64,000 nucleotides of DNA, taken from assembly GCA_965153355.1 (NCBI GenBank), contig OZ231127.1:29388001-29452000 (forward strand), read 5' to 3'. The DNA is from Flaccisagitta enflata (lineage: Eukaryota > Chaetognatha > Sagittoidea > Aphragmophora). The notes under the pieces were generated by a model. That model was not told the DNA's origin. It saw only the letters and a list, made by a program, of their open reading frames with translations, and ran no database searches. Both the position numbers and the translations under genes were made by a program. Below, in pieces: positions 10,506 through 24,715 of this stretch; the first letter of the stretch is position 1; each line of letters opens with the position of its first letter.

Positions 10506-10992
10506 ACATACAGGGCTTGGAAAAGCAAAGGGTGACTGAATAGTGTGGCGTGAACGACAAGAGATAATTTGCATAAAGCAGCGGTGGACATCTGGAATGT
10601 CATGGAGGGTTATTTCATGCAGGATTGTTGAAAATTTTGAGTATAATATTTTTTCTTATAGGTAAGAGCGGATTTTTACAATCTATGACAAGGTTACGTA
10701 CTCATGTAGATATTTCTTAAGAATTTTGTGGAGATCCTGATACATCCTTATTCTTTTCAAAGTTTCTAATAGTCACAATTTTTACGCAAAACATTCGCGA
10801 TATATCCTTTTGCTCCAATGATTCTGCGACGGTATACGTCGGGGGTTGCAGGCTAGGATCAACGTGCTGTGTGCCCTTTGCTGCATGACGTGAGTTTTCA
10901 TCGTATCCCTACTCGGTCAGCCCCCGACCAGCAAACTGACGACTTTCCCCTACGTGTCGTGACGATGCTCCGTGACATTTTGTTTCACGCAG

Positions 10993-11194
10993 ATCGACGG
11001 ACAATATCATCAAACGCGCTCCTCCCGTTGACGACTGCATCACAGCGGAAGAGGGGCCGGATCTACCTCTTCCCCCGCCAGACATGCTCGAAGGTTTAGA
11101 GACGGAAAAACAACCGCTCACTCCTTCAAGACAACAACAACAACTTCCAGCCTCCGAGGCTGTCACCACAGATGACGAAATCCCCATGATATGA
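10993..11194 (+). CDS. Fas2: NCAM/Fasciclin II-like, cytoplasmic terminal exon
   Basis: Acceptor tttcacgcag, entered in phase 2 (completing a Gly codon with the GG left by the TM exon), stop TGA at 11192-11194. It reads STDNIIKRAPPVDDCITAEE, then GPDLPLPPPDMLEGL, a TEKQPLTPSRQQQQ segment and the end TTDDEIPMI. The proline-rich LPLPPP and the E-K-x-P-L-x-T-P-like segment recall the Fas II cytoplasmic tail. The exact phase match across a GA-filled intron argues strongly that the exon is real. A good donor (CTAG|gtaagc, 11199) follows the stop by four bases, so the 3' UTR may be spliced. The C-terminal IPMI is not a class I PDZ ligand. Confidence 0.82.
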
Positions 11195-11274
11195 CTAGGT
11201 AAGCCAAGATGATCAGATTAGATAGTTACATTATATATTACATTATTGCTTTCTCTTCCTTCTTTCCTTTTTTC

Positions 11275-12270
11275 GTTGCGGACACGCAACTCTAGTAGAG
11301 GCTTTGTACGTCCGTCCGTCCGTCCATCAGTCCGTCCGTCCCCCACTCCGTCGATCCGTAATGATTGGAAAAACGAGCGTTATACAGGGAATACCGCGCC
11401 AAATGAAACAAAAGAAAACGACACAATTTTGCTTCCAGAGATGGTAGATCAATTTTGAAAAAAGATCCACATAGCCTTTAGAAAACAATTTTTTACTGTT
11501 CTTTTCTGAGTCCATGAAGTACAACTACTTATTGCCTACATCATTTCGAAGAACCACCGCTTTTTTCTATGTTTTTAAGGAAAATCGTGAATTTTTAATG
11601 ATTTTTAAACATAAAATCACTGTATCCCTTCAAAAAAAGTGAGCAAAAATGTAGGAATTTACCAAAATTAATGCAAATTTGATTTAGATTATAGTATGCA
11701 TACTTTATTTTCAGAATTAAGCATTTGTACAACTGTAGACAACTCAGAGAATCCATCTTCTTTGAACAACATATTGGAAATGGTGAAAAAATAACAGGTT
11801 TCTTGATTTGACATGTCCCCACTGTATCTGACATAACATTTTCATAAAATTCTTCAAATTGTCTTTAATTTGAGCCCAATCTCATGTTTTTAGCTCAATT
11901 CGTTTGGAAATGATATTGAATTAAACATGAAAGGTTCAGCTGCTTAAAATAAGAGAAATTTGATAAAATGTTTTTTTTTTCAAAATGAATGTTTTTAAAA
12001 CAAATTCTATGGAGAGCCAAAACAGATAGAAGGCTGGAATCTATCAAAACAGGATAAAATCGTTTTCTCAGGGCTTTCTAACACTTTTTTCAGATTTCAA
12101 ATATCTTTTTCCATTGCACAATTATGTTGTTTTCTTTTGTTTCTTTTGGCGGGGTATTCCCTGTAGATGCTGATTGTGTCTGTTAATGTGTGAGGGGGGG
12201 GGTGGGGTTGGAGTGTGGATGTGAGTTGAACGCCCCTGCCCCCCCCCCCCGCAACAATATCGTGACCCCA
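11275..12270 (+). mobile_element. HINE-like element, subfamily B, interrupted by a foldback insertion
   Basis: 5' end with arm GTTGCGGAC (11275-11283), local arm CGCAAC (11285-11290) and (GTCC)n. The body resumes only after 12165 and ends in CGCAACAATATCGTGACCCC and CACTTGTT. About 780 bp of foldback DNA splits it. Confidence 0.7.
11385..12163. mobile_element. Foldback MITE with TA duplication, nested in the HINE-like element
   Basis: Termini CAGGGAATACCGCGCCAAA and its near-exact inverse TTTGGCGGGGTATTCCCTG (TTTTGGCGGGGTATTCCCTG on the + strand), flanked by TA on both sides. Homology between the arms continues for at least 150 bp at lower identity. A TA target points to Tc1/mariner-type mobilisation. 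No transposase is seen. Confidence 0.7.
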
Positions 12271-12274
12271 TTTC

Positions 12275-12669
<395 letters not shown>

Positions 12670-12815
12670 CGCAACGAGGGCAGAAGTGGCAACAAAGTAG
12701 TAAAAGCAAACGTCGTGATCAAACCAAAACCGAAGGCGGATTCTTCTCAAAGCTTTTCGGCTTCAATCCTCCAAAAATCTTTCAACTAAAACCGGAAAAA
12801 CTCCACGTCATGTGA
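12670..12815 (+). CDS. Candidate alternative C-terminal exon of the Fas II-like gene
   Basis: Starts after a strong CT-rich acceptor (ccaccag). Entered in phase 1, as exon 5679-5814 would supply, it reads TQRGQKWQQSSKSKRRDQTK followed by EGGFFSKLFGFNPPKIFQLK and ends at TGA 12813-12815. Entered in phase 0 it reads a different basic tail ending at 12787-12789. Entered in phase 2, as from the TM exon, it ends after about ten residues. The FFSKLFGF segment looks protein-like, but no homologue is recognised. It could also be an untranslated 3' exon reached from the donor at 11199. Confidence 0.4.
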
Positions 12816-15580
<2,765 letters not shown>

Positions 15581-16039
15581 TCTCTTTATTGTCGCTGTTT
15601 AATTATCGCTTAATTAGAAACTGTGGATGGTTTCCATCTTATGTAAAAAAAAGTGTTCCCTAACACTAACTGATCCAGTTCTATAGAATAAATCTACAAG
15701 AAGAAAAAATTGTTATTGTTTGTTTGTTTGTTTTTTTTTTTATAAACATATAATTAAGAAGTAAGGTACAGTAATGGAGCTTTAGCGCTCTCGTTACAAA
15801 GGCATCTCGTTACAACACGGTTTTTTTGAATATGAGATTTTCACTGCCACAGCTAGTTTTTCACTCTGTAGATAAATCGATAAGACGCCTTCATTGAGCT
15901 ACCCAAAACATGTGGATGTGTAGTTTGGTTGAGAATTTGCATGGAAATATCATGGGGATGATGTTTAAAGTGTAAACAGTATTGATTTGTGGGTAAAAAT
16001 ACCACTTTTTCTAAAGAAAATTCTCTTTTATCACTAGAC

Positions 16040-16190
16040 AAGCCTCACGAAAAATTCTTAATTTGCATAGAAAATGATTTTTTCAAAAAACTAAAAACAT
16101 GGTTCTCGTCCAAAGACACGTAAGATAAGAGCCATGTTCTTGGAAATGCAAAAAATTTCATCTGGAAGCAGATTTAGAATTTTTCGCAGA
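16040..16190. mobile_element. Small foldback element (ACATGG family)
   Basis: Imperfect inverted arms: AAAAATTCTTAATTTGCATAG ... ACATGG against CCATGTTCTTGGAAATGCAA ... AGAATTTTTCG. The same core recurs at 52928-53077. Confidence 0.5.
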
Positions 16191-16410
16191 ATCTTTTGAC
16201 AATTTTTATCACTCATTTTTTAGTAAATTGATTTCCTATTCCCTTTCTTTTTCCCAGTATGTTGTTCATAAAACGTATCCCTGCCCGAAATTTGGACTGA
16301 AAGAGTACATTGATGTGATCGCTGCACATAATCAGAAGAGCAAGGCAATACTGTAAAGGTAAATCCTATAAGTAGTGCTAAAATATAACTGGCGAAAATA
16401 TCCCACGACC

Positions 16411-16577
16411 GCGCTCGAGTTGTCACGTACGAGTCGCAAACCCGAAAAACGCGTATTTAGGATGCTTCAGTTGGTATTGTTTGTGTGTGAGTGTGTTAAA
16501 GGGGGATTGGGGGTGTGGTTGGGGTGAGGCTGGGGGTTGGACGCCCCTGCCCACCCGTCCGCAACGATATTGTGTCA
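16411..16577 (+). mobile_element. HINE-like element fragment, subfamily B2 (3' half)
   Basis: Contains cgctcgagtt, aacgcgtattta, the G/T-rich middle and the distal arm in cacccgtccgcaac followed by gatattgtg. The 5' hairpin and GTCC array are missing. Confidence 0.65.
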
Positions 16578-16599
16578 GGCTGTGTCAGGCTTGTTCAGG

Positions 16600-16885
16600 C
16601 TTCTTCTACGGGCTGATTCAAGGGTCGTGTCGACTCACGACTGTCGTGAGCAGTATCTCGGCTCTTGAGGATGCTTGAGTCAGAAGGGGTCTGATGAGGC
16701 ATGAAAAGGCAAATTTGGGGCCTAAGTGGGTCGACAAGGCTGGAGAAAGCTAATTGAGGCCTGAGTGAGCTGATTTGAGGCCTGAGAAGGCAGATGTGAT
16801 GCCTGAGCACACATGCGCGGACGAATGAACGGAAGTCCCCTACGTTCTACAGGACTTCGTCCCCCCTTTGGGGCCGCTGCAAGGT
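16600..16885. mobile_element. GGCC-array foldback superfamily fragment
   Basis: Degenerate units of gaggcctgagtgagctgattt type, followed by gttctacaggacttcgtccc and ggggccgctgc, the signature end of the C-type elements also seen at 21.3, 40.3 and 45.2 kb. Confidence 0.6.
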
Positions 16886-16984
16886 AGCTAATTAGTAGCA
16901 ATTTTAGGTAGTAAAAAAATTTGATTTCGATTCTATTTTTATGATGCCTAATTCAGCCATGATACCACGATTGCAATATTCAAA

Positions 16985-17612
16985 TATTGCCAATTTTCCC
17001 CATGTCTACTATCTAAGAAACAAAAAGGTTTCCACCTGTAACATTTGTTGATTCATTGACATAAAAATGAATACAAATCAATTGCAAATTCATGAATATT
17101 TTATATTAGCCTCCTTTGACTGAATCATTGCCGCCATTCATCAGGGAAGCTGTTTGCAGAGCTTCCCTAAGTACTCTGGAGTGATGGCGTTCCAGACCTT
17201 TCTAGAGATTTTCTTGATCTTTTCTTTTGGTACGTTTAAACTTATAGCTCCAAAGGGATTCAACAAATCATAAAAAAATTGGTGACATAAATGTAGCCCT
17301 TCAAATTTGCAGGCAGTCTACAAAAATCGCATATTCTTAGTTCAATGTGTCTAGAAGTTATTAGAAAAAAAATGATGTGTCATCATTTGAAGATTGTGTA
17401 GAAATGGCAAAAACAAAACTGAAAGATTTCATTCAAAGTTGAATAACTTTTGAATACGTTGACTTAAAGAGATGCGGTTTGCATAGACTGCTTGCAAATT
17501 TAAAGGGCTTTAATAATCTCACCAATTTTTTGATGATTCGTTGATTCTAGCATGAGATATACATGTAATTGTGTGGAAACCTTTTTATTTCTAAGATAGT
17601 ATGTTTCCAAGA
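16985..17612. mobile_element. Tc1/mariner-type foldback element with transposase remnant
   Basis: Inverted arms: about 16985-17055 plus 17255-17365 on the left against about 17440-17612 on the right. Matching blocks include CTATCTAAGAAACAAAAAGG with its inverse, and ATTGGTGA...GCCCTTCAAATTTGCAGGCAG with its inverse. Extra DNA in the left arm (about 17060-17250) carries the transposase tail annotated separately. Confidence 0.65.
17090..17238 (-). pseudogene. Transposase C-terminal remnant, Tc1/mariner type
   Basis: On the minus strand one frame reads VPKEKIKKISRKVWNAITPE, then YLGKLCKQLP, two adjacent TGA stops, and MAAMIQSKEANIKYS. This follows the usual C-terminal layout of Tc1/mariner transposases: a Trp followed by I-x-P-E-x-x-x-x-L, a short MPRR-like basic motif, then an M-x-x-x-I/V-x-x-K-G-x-x-x-x-Y ending. 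The two stops sit where two arginines are expected. Both TGA codons could come from CGA by CpG decay. The catalytic DDE/D part is absent. It is a dead fragment. Confidence 0.6.
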
Positions 17613-18006
17613 GTTGCCCTTCATTAGAGGCATATAAAGGCTTATAAAGCCCCCTGAAAGGTAAGAAAATAGCCAATATGACAGATATTTACAGGGTAGA
17701 GTATCAAAAGATAAACTGACTCGGGAAGTGCGCATTTTTTCCCCCTGTAGGATGGTCAATCCTGAATCGTTTAATGAAAAAAAGAAAAATTTAGTTCTGT
17801 AATTGCGGCCCTTGAGGGTTTACCTGCAAATCATCATAAAACAAGGTCCGCATGACAATCAAAGCCGTGACCACGGCATGTTTTGTTCATGAAAGAAGGC
17901 CCATTAGTTTATTACTTTATTTAAGGAAGTTTTATGAGTTTTGACAGCAGTTGTTACACTGAATCTGTACTCAAGTAATCCTTTTCCGCCTAATTTTTGC
18001 GAATAT

Positions 18007-18171
18007 GTTTTTATTTGCGGACACGCAACTCTATAAGAGGCTTTGTCCGTCCGTCCGTTGGTTGGTTGGTCGGTTGGTTGGTCAGTCACGCTCGAGTTGA
18101 AAAGTGGGAAAACGCGCATATCCGCCCCTGCCCACCCGTCCGCAACTGGTGGCTGTGTATCCGGCCTTGTT
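18007..18171 (+). mobile_element. HINE-like element, subfamily B1
   Basis: Starts tttttatttgcggac; local arm CGCAAC, then ctctataagaggctttgtcc, a (GTTG)n/(GTCC)n stretch, cacgctcgagttgaaaa, distal arm GTCCGCAAC and the 3' hairpin end gtgtatccggccttgttc. Confidence 0.8.
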
Positions 18172-18383
18172 CATTCACATATTCATTTGTTCATTCATTC
18201 ACTCATTCACTCATTTGTTCATTCATTCATTTTCTGATGTTTTGTTGCAAAATTTCATGAGTCCGCACATGAATTAATTAGCGAATGGATAAATGAATGA
18301 GTTAAAAAAAACAGATGAATGAACAAGTGGATGAATGATATGATGAATGAATGAATTCATTGATGAGTAAATGAACAAGTTTT

Positions 18384-18440
18384 TAGTCGCGCGCAGGCGA
18401 CTCAAGAAGTGGGTATGTCGGTAGGTCGGTCGGTCTGAGG
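18384..18440 (+). mobile_element. HINE-like element 5' fragment
   Basis: tttttagtcgcgcgcaggcgactc, then gtcggtaggtcggtcggtc. Hairpin arms GTCGC/GCGAC are intact; the body is lost. Confidence 0.5.
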
Positions 18441-18560
18441 TTGAGGATGCGGTTAGGTGGATGAGGAGGTTGAAGATGAGGAGAGATCGATTTTTCAGGA
18501 AGTGCTTTGTTCCCTCAGATTTTATCCATGGTAGCACACTCAAGGGAGAGAGAGAGAAAA

Positions 18561-18810
18561 AACAAAGTGACGCGGGGTCACGATATTGTTGCGGACGGGT
18601 GGGCAGGGGCATCCACCCCCCAGCCTCTTCTCAACCACACCCCCAACCCCCCTCCAACACACTCACACACAAATAATTCCAACTGCAGCTTCATGAAAAC
18701 GCGTTTTTCGCGTTTTCAACTCGAGCGTGACATCCCGAGCGTGAAGGACCGATAGACCGACGGACCGATGGACGGACAAAGCATCTTATAGAGTTGCGTG
18801 TCCGCAACTA
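18561..18810 (-). mobile_element. HINE-like element, subfamily B2, first of a tandem pair
   Basis: Reverse orientation. Arms GTTGCGGAC (18588-18596) and GTCCGCAAC (18800-18808) are exact inverses. The 3' end carries the alternative hairpin gtgacgcggggtcac. Directly abuts the next copy. Confidence 0.85.
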
Positions 18811-19035
18811 ACAAGTGACGCGGGGTCACAATATCGTTGCGGACGGATGGGCAGGGGCATCTAACCCCCAGCCTCACCCTAACCCCCCTTCAACTGCAGC
18901 ATCATAAATACGTGTTTTTCGCGTCTTCAACTCGAGTGTGACAACTCATGCGTGACGGACAGACTGACGGACCAACGGACGGACGGACAAAGCCTCATAT
19001 AGAGTTGCGTCACTTGCGTGTCCGCATCTAAAAAG
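18811..19035 (-). mobile_element. HINE-like element, subfamily B2, second of a tandem pair
   Basis: Same orientation as the preceding copy with no DNA between them. Distal arm gttgcggac is present; the 5' end is slightly degraded (gtccgcatctaaaaag, with a small insertion cacttgcg). Confidence 0.8.
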
Positions 19036-19042
19036 ATGAACA

Positions 19043-19043
<1 letters not shown>

Positions 19044-19110
<67 letters not shown>
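19044..19110. repeat. (CA)n microsatellite
   Basis: Pure CA dinucleotides directly after the tandem element pair. Confidence 0.97.
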
Positions 19111-19113
<3 letters not shown>

Positions 19114-19496
19114 CCTATCAACTAGAGGGCATTTTAATAAGACCGAATAACCTTGGGACTTCAGTATCTGTCCCTTTAAAGGCGGGGCACCATTTAATAC
19201 GTTGTTATGGAGGCGGGGTTCCACTGCACTGCACTGTAATCATATTAGGCCATTTTGGCCTAATTTCCATGTAGAACATAATGGTGTGGATGTGATGGGG
19301 GTGGTCCATAGTATCACCCAGTATGAGTCTATATGCCGAATTTTTTCCGAGTTACAGTTAAGCCATACATGAGCGATCCTTGTAACTTGTAATTAAGATA
19401 AGCTTACAACAAATCTTATTGGACACAGAGGCTTAGCCTGCCCGCCAAAAGATGCGGATGCTTAACAAGGAAACCATGCATTTAGAGTTTCGATTT

Positions 19497-20165
<669 letters not shown>

Positions 20166-20315
20166 AACAAAGAAGGACAGACAAGGAAACGAAAAAAAGT
20201 GTTTTTTTGCCGTGGTTGTCTGAATTAGTGGGGATGGTGATGGTGATGATGATGATTTCCCTGACGAGAAAGATGACGAAATGAAAGAAAAATGTTTATT
20301 TTACCGATGAGGTAC

Positions 20316-20835
20316 AGTCGGGTTTGTGGAATAACAGCCTAAACTGGAGGAAGGTATTTAAGTGTCTTAATTTCATTTTACAAATTTGATATTTGAAATA
20401 TAAGTTATTCAATCAATGCTTTTGACAAATATTATTAGGGAACATCGCTCAGAATAAGATTTGCTAAAATTTTCCCACAGTATGTTCCGTAAGAATATTG
20501 CTCGTTTGGCAGTTGCTAAGGGGCATCACACCTAGCAACCACTAAATGATGCTCCCTAGCAACGGCCAAACGATAAATATTCTTAAAGAACATACTGTGG
20601 GAAAGTTGTAGCAAATTTGATTCTGAGCAATGTTCCCTGATAATATTTGTCAAAATAGTGATATTCTAGTAGTGATAAATGTTCAAAAAAATAATTTTGG
20701 TTTCCATAGCAACCGAAAAACTCAGGGACAAAAGCATCTGTTGAACAATTTATATTTCAAATATCAAGTTTGGCAAATGAAATTTAGACACTTGAATACC
20801 TTCCTCCAGTTTAGGCTTTTATTCCACGAACCCCA
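20316..20835. mobile_element. Foldback element, about 520 bp
   Basis: Two long inverted arms of about 220 and 290 bp meet near 20545. Matching blocks include GCCTAAACTGGAGGAAGGTATT with its inverse AATACCTTCCTCCAGTTTAGGC, and CCCACAGTATGTTC with GAACATACTGTGGG. The right arm has an extra segment. No coding capacity. Confidence 0.8.
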
Positions 20836-21076
20836 CTGTAGGCAACAGACAAAATCGATTAATCATTTTCTCTGCAGAAATAAATGCGCTGATGATGATG
20901 ATGGTGGAGCGTCCATATGCAATGAGAATGTAATTTTATGCAGCCTGAATATACGTTGAGAACCACTCTTCCTCATCCTTCTCTTGAATCTGATGCATCT
21001 CATTCTGTCTAAAATCAAGTGGGCCATAAAGAACCTGGAAAACTACTATTACATTGGGTGGGTAGGAAAACAAGTT

Positions 21077-21255
21077 CTTTTTTAGTCGCATGCACGCGAC
21101 TCTATGTCTTGCAATGTCCGTCGGTCGGTCCATCATCATTAGCTTCTTCAGTTTTTACGGGCGGTTTTGCATAGCTGCTCCTGCCCAAATGCTTGGGTTA
21201 GCCTTATGTACCGCCCCTCCCACGGGACTTTGGTTGCCGTGCATACGGCCTTGTT
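21077..21255 (+). mobile_element. HINE-like element, diverged subfamily A
   Basis: ttttttagtcgcatgcacgcg start, gtccgtcggtcggtcc, body with gctcctgcccaaatgct, and an end gccgtgcatacggccttgttt. The distal arm is eroded (ccacgggac). Confidence 0.7.
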
Positions 21256-22060
21256 TGAATGAGTGGACGCCACTGTTTTGGGCAGCGTCCCTGAAGGGGA
21301 CAAAGTCCTTTAGAACACAGGACTTTCATTTGTCTGTCCATTCGTCCATTTGTCCATCCCCCCTTTCCAGGCCTCTCAGTCTCAGGCTTAAATTTGGCCA
21401 TTCAGGCTTAAAATTAGGCCTCTCAGGCTTCAAATCAAGCCCCTCAGGCCTCAAATCGCCCTTCTCAGACTTCAAAATAAGCCTCGCAGGCCTCAAATCA
21501 GCCATCTGGGCCTCAAATCAACCCTTGTAGACTTCAAATCAGTCCTCTCAGGCCTCTAGATCAGTCCTTTCAGGCCTCAAATAAGCCCTCTCAGGCCTCA
21601 CATCAGTCTTTTTAGGCTTCAAATCAGTCCTTCCAAGCCTTAGATCAGCCCTCTCTAGCCTTTAATCAGCGCGATCGGGCCTCAAATCAAGCCTCTCAGA
21701 CTCTATATTAGCCTCGCTAGCTTTCTTGGGCCTTGAATCAGTCTTCCGGAAGCCTTCAGGCTATCATAGGCCCTCAATCGCCCCTCTTTAGCATATCATC
21801 AATTTTCTAAGGCAGGACAAACGAAAGTCCCACTGTGTTCTACAGGACTTCGTCCCCTTCGGGGCTTTTGCCCTGCTTCCTGTCACATCAATTCTCAATC
21901 ATGCAAAGCAGGGCAACGGGTATCGGTGACCAAATACTGCCCTCGCGCGACCTGTTTCCTCTACCTTGATTCCGGCATTTTCTAGCTTTTTAGGCAGCGA
22001 CCCCGAAGGGCAGGAGGTCCTTTAGAACACAGGGGGGCTTTCGTTCGTCTATCCCTGCCG
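21256..22060. mobile_element. GGCC-array foldback superfamily, C-type
   Basis: Opens with gaacacaggactttcatttgtctgtcc, then about 25 units of roughly 20 bp (aggcctcaaatcagccctct type). It closes with ctgtgttctacaggacttcg, a further half-copy and ggtcctttagaacacaggg. Confidence 0.75.
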
Positions 22061-22781
22061 TAATTCCGTTACTATGTTCCATCCTTAAATCCCTTCCTCC
22101 AGTGGTATCCAACTGACGAGCGTTCGAATCCAGGCGCCAATCATACAGACACGAAGATCAAGTTAACAAAAAAAATTATGTGGCTGCAATTTTTTCTTCA
22201 GCTTTTTGGAGTTGGCTCGTGCTTTTTTGACATAGGTTTGGACATTCTGGTAGCCAGGGAACAAGCCGCTAAATTTTACCTGAAAAGAGAGTTGAAAAGT
22301 GAGTGTGACTGACGAGTAAACTGCGCCTTAGATCAGTTTCTACTATTAAAAATCGCGTTTTTAATGGGCCACACTCGGTCGCTCGCATTGTTTGTTCACT
22401 CGCACCGCTCACTCCACTTACTCAGCTCACTCGCTCCGCAGTGCTCCGCTTTGCTATGCTCACTTTGCTTGCTTTGCTCGCTCACTGCATTCACAGGCTC
22501 ACTCACTTCGCTTGGCACCTTGAGGGAGAGTTGTAATTCAAGAATATGTGTTCACATTGTAAATGCAATCAACAGGAAAGAATGCGTTTTTTGCCATCGG
22601 TAGAAACACGCAAGTTTAGTGACACATGTGCAAGAACCACTCATGCAATAAAAGCATGAAAAGCCTTCTTCCAATTTGCCCAGTGAGATGAAATTTTTAA
22701 CTAATTTCCCCTAAAACCTTTGGTCTACTACAGTTTAGATTTCATCATTCTAGGCCGAGTAAAAGTATGCTTTTCATTGGA

Positions 22782-22908
22782 AACAAGGCCAAGTAGGCCA
22801 ATAAGGTGCGACGTAATGATCGTCGAACGAATGCGTTACAGACAGACCAACAGACCAACAGACCAACGGACAGAGCCAGTTATAGAGGTGCTTTGTCGCA
22901 CCTAAAAA
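22782..22908 (-). mobile_element. HINE-like element, subfamily E
   Basis: Reverse orientation. Arms AGGTGCGAC (22804-22812) and GTCGCACCT (22895-22903) are perfect inverses; local arm AGGTGC at 22886-22891. The internal repeat is a (GACCAACA)n variant. Starts aacaaggcc and ends cctaaaaag. Confidence 0.8.
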
Positions 22909-23104
22909 GTCGAATTACGTAAGTCGACTTTTTAAAACATAGGGGAGAAATAAAGTTTTCCATTTTTGGTTTGCAGCAATTTTAAGAAGTTGAGCCGTTT
23001 TTGGGCTGGGAACATTCATTTTTTAATATTCACAGTTCAACAGCGCCAACCAGAGGTCTCTTTGATGATCATTTTTTGATTTTTTGATTTTTTGATTTTT
23101 TTAA

Positions 23105-23315
23105 TCTTTTAGTCGCGTGCTACGCCACTCTACACCCCGCTTTGTCGGTCCATCCGTCCTTCAGTTCGTCCGTCCATTGGTCCATCACACTTTACATTTT
23201 TTTATTTTTTGCAGTCTTTGGCCCGACTGCTCCTGCCCAAATGATCAAGTGACCTCAAATACAGCCCCTGCCCACCCTCACGCGACTGGGGTAGCCATGT
23301 ATCCAACCTGGTTTT
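23105..23315 (+). mobile_element. HINE-like element, subfamily A
   Basis: cttttagtcgcgtgctacgc start, degenerate GTCC repeat, cacactttacatttttt, gctcctgcccaaatg, distal cacgcgactggggtagcc, and a decayed end (aacctggtttt). Confidence 0.75.
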
Positions 23316-23749
23316 ATTATTTTTTTGCATTTTTTGCATTTTTCTCGAAAATGTAGAATTTTGTTAACTTAAAGATATTCAAACTTTGAAATGTCATCGG
23401 TGATAATAATGCATGCTAGCAACAAAGTGAGAGTACCAATGCCACTATATGAGCTGAGCGACTCAAGGAATGCAAACGTCTTATGTTGGCAAAAAAGAAA
23501 ATTGTATTTCTTTTAAGTGTTCATAGATGTCCCCGTGATTGTTTCTTCAAGAACTTGCAATGATTTAAAAAAGAGCATCCAAAAATTAGCCCCCTCCTCA
23601 TCTTCCTCACTCCGCCTTACAACTCTTCAGCTTCTCCTCTTCTCTTAATGATTGAGAACTAATTTCATTGTGAACCGCACTCTGCAATTCACTTTAACTT
23701 GCCTCTTGAATTTTTTCTATTTTTAAAATTGTTTTGCATGCAAGATTTA

Positions 23750-24715
23750 AAATAACCAAAAGACTTGAAATGAATAATATGAAATGTGTTGAAATGAGAA
23801 ACATGACAAAATTGATAAAAATGACAAAAATAACTTAAAATGCCTTGTGATAATTTGGGACTTAAAATAACCTAGAATGACTTAGAACAACTTAAAACAG
23901 CATAAATGACTAAAATGACAAAAACAACTGAAATGAAAAAAATGACTAAAATGACAAAAATGACAAAATGATGAAAATGACAAAATGCTAAAAATTACTA
24001 AGATGACAAAAATGACAAAAATGACTGAAATAACTGAAATGATTAAAATGACTAAAATGTCTAAAATGATTAAAATGATTAAAATTACTAAAATGACAAA
24101 AATGACAAAAATGACAAAAACGACAATTTAACAAAAATGACAAAAAAAAACAAATATAACAAAAATAACTGAAATGACAAAAATAACTGAAATGATTAAA
24201 AGGACAAAATGACAAAAATAACATAAATAACAAAAATGACTAAAATGACAAAATGACAAAAATGATTGAAATGACTGAAATGACTAAAATGATTAAAATG
24301 GTTAAAATGACTATAATGACTAAAATAACAAAACTGATTAAAATAATTAAAATGACAAAAATAATCAAAATAATTAAAATGACTAAAATGACTAGAATAA
24401 CAAAAATGATAAAAATGACAAAAGTGATGAAAGTGATTAAAGTGACTAAAGTGACAAAAGTGACTAAAGTGACAAAAGTGACTAAAGTGATTAAAGTGAC
24501 TAAAGTTACGAAAGTGACAAAAGTAACAACGTGATAAACGTGATAAAAGTGATAAAAGTGACAAAAATGACAAAAATGACCAAAATGATCAAAATTACTA
24601 AAATGATTAAAATAAAGAAAATGGCTGAAATGACAAAAATAGTTTAAAATGACTTAGAGTAACATTAAATAACTTTACATAACGTAAATGACAAAATTGA
24701 CTTAAATGACAAATT
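23750..24715. repeat. Degenerate AAAATGAC satellite, about 0.95 kb
   Basis: Roughly 9-10-bp units (acaaaaatga, ctaaaatgac, ttaaagtgac). It gives long artefactual MTKMTK/FCHFSHF frames on both strands. A + strand sub-block with aaagtgac units is near 24420-24560. Confidence 0.93.

Noticed and set aside
21090-21530. 146-codon frame through a HINE-like element and GGCC array
   Set aside because: Runs across a mobile-element boundary and a satellite; frame open only because of repeat composition.
22090-22140. tRNA or SINE B box at gcgttcgaatccaggcg
   Set aside because: A single GTTCGAATCC match; no convincing A box, cloverleaf or copies in the window.
23988-24573. FCHFSHFNHF and MTKMTK frames
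   Set aside because: Products of the degenerate AAAATGAC satellite; no independent coding signal.
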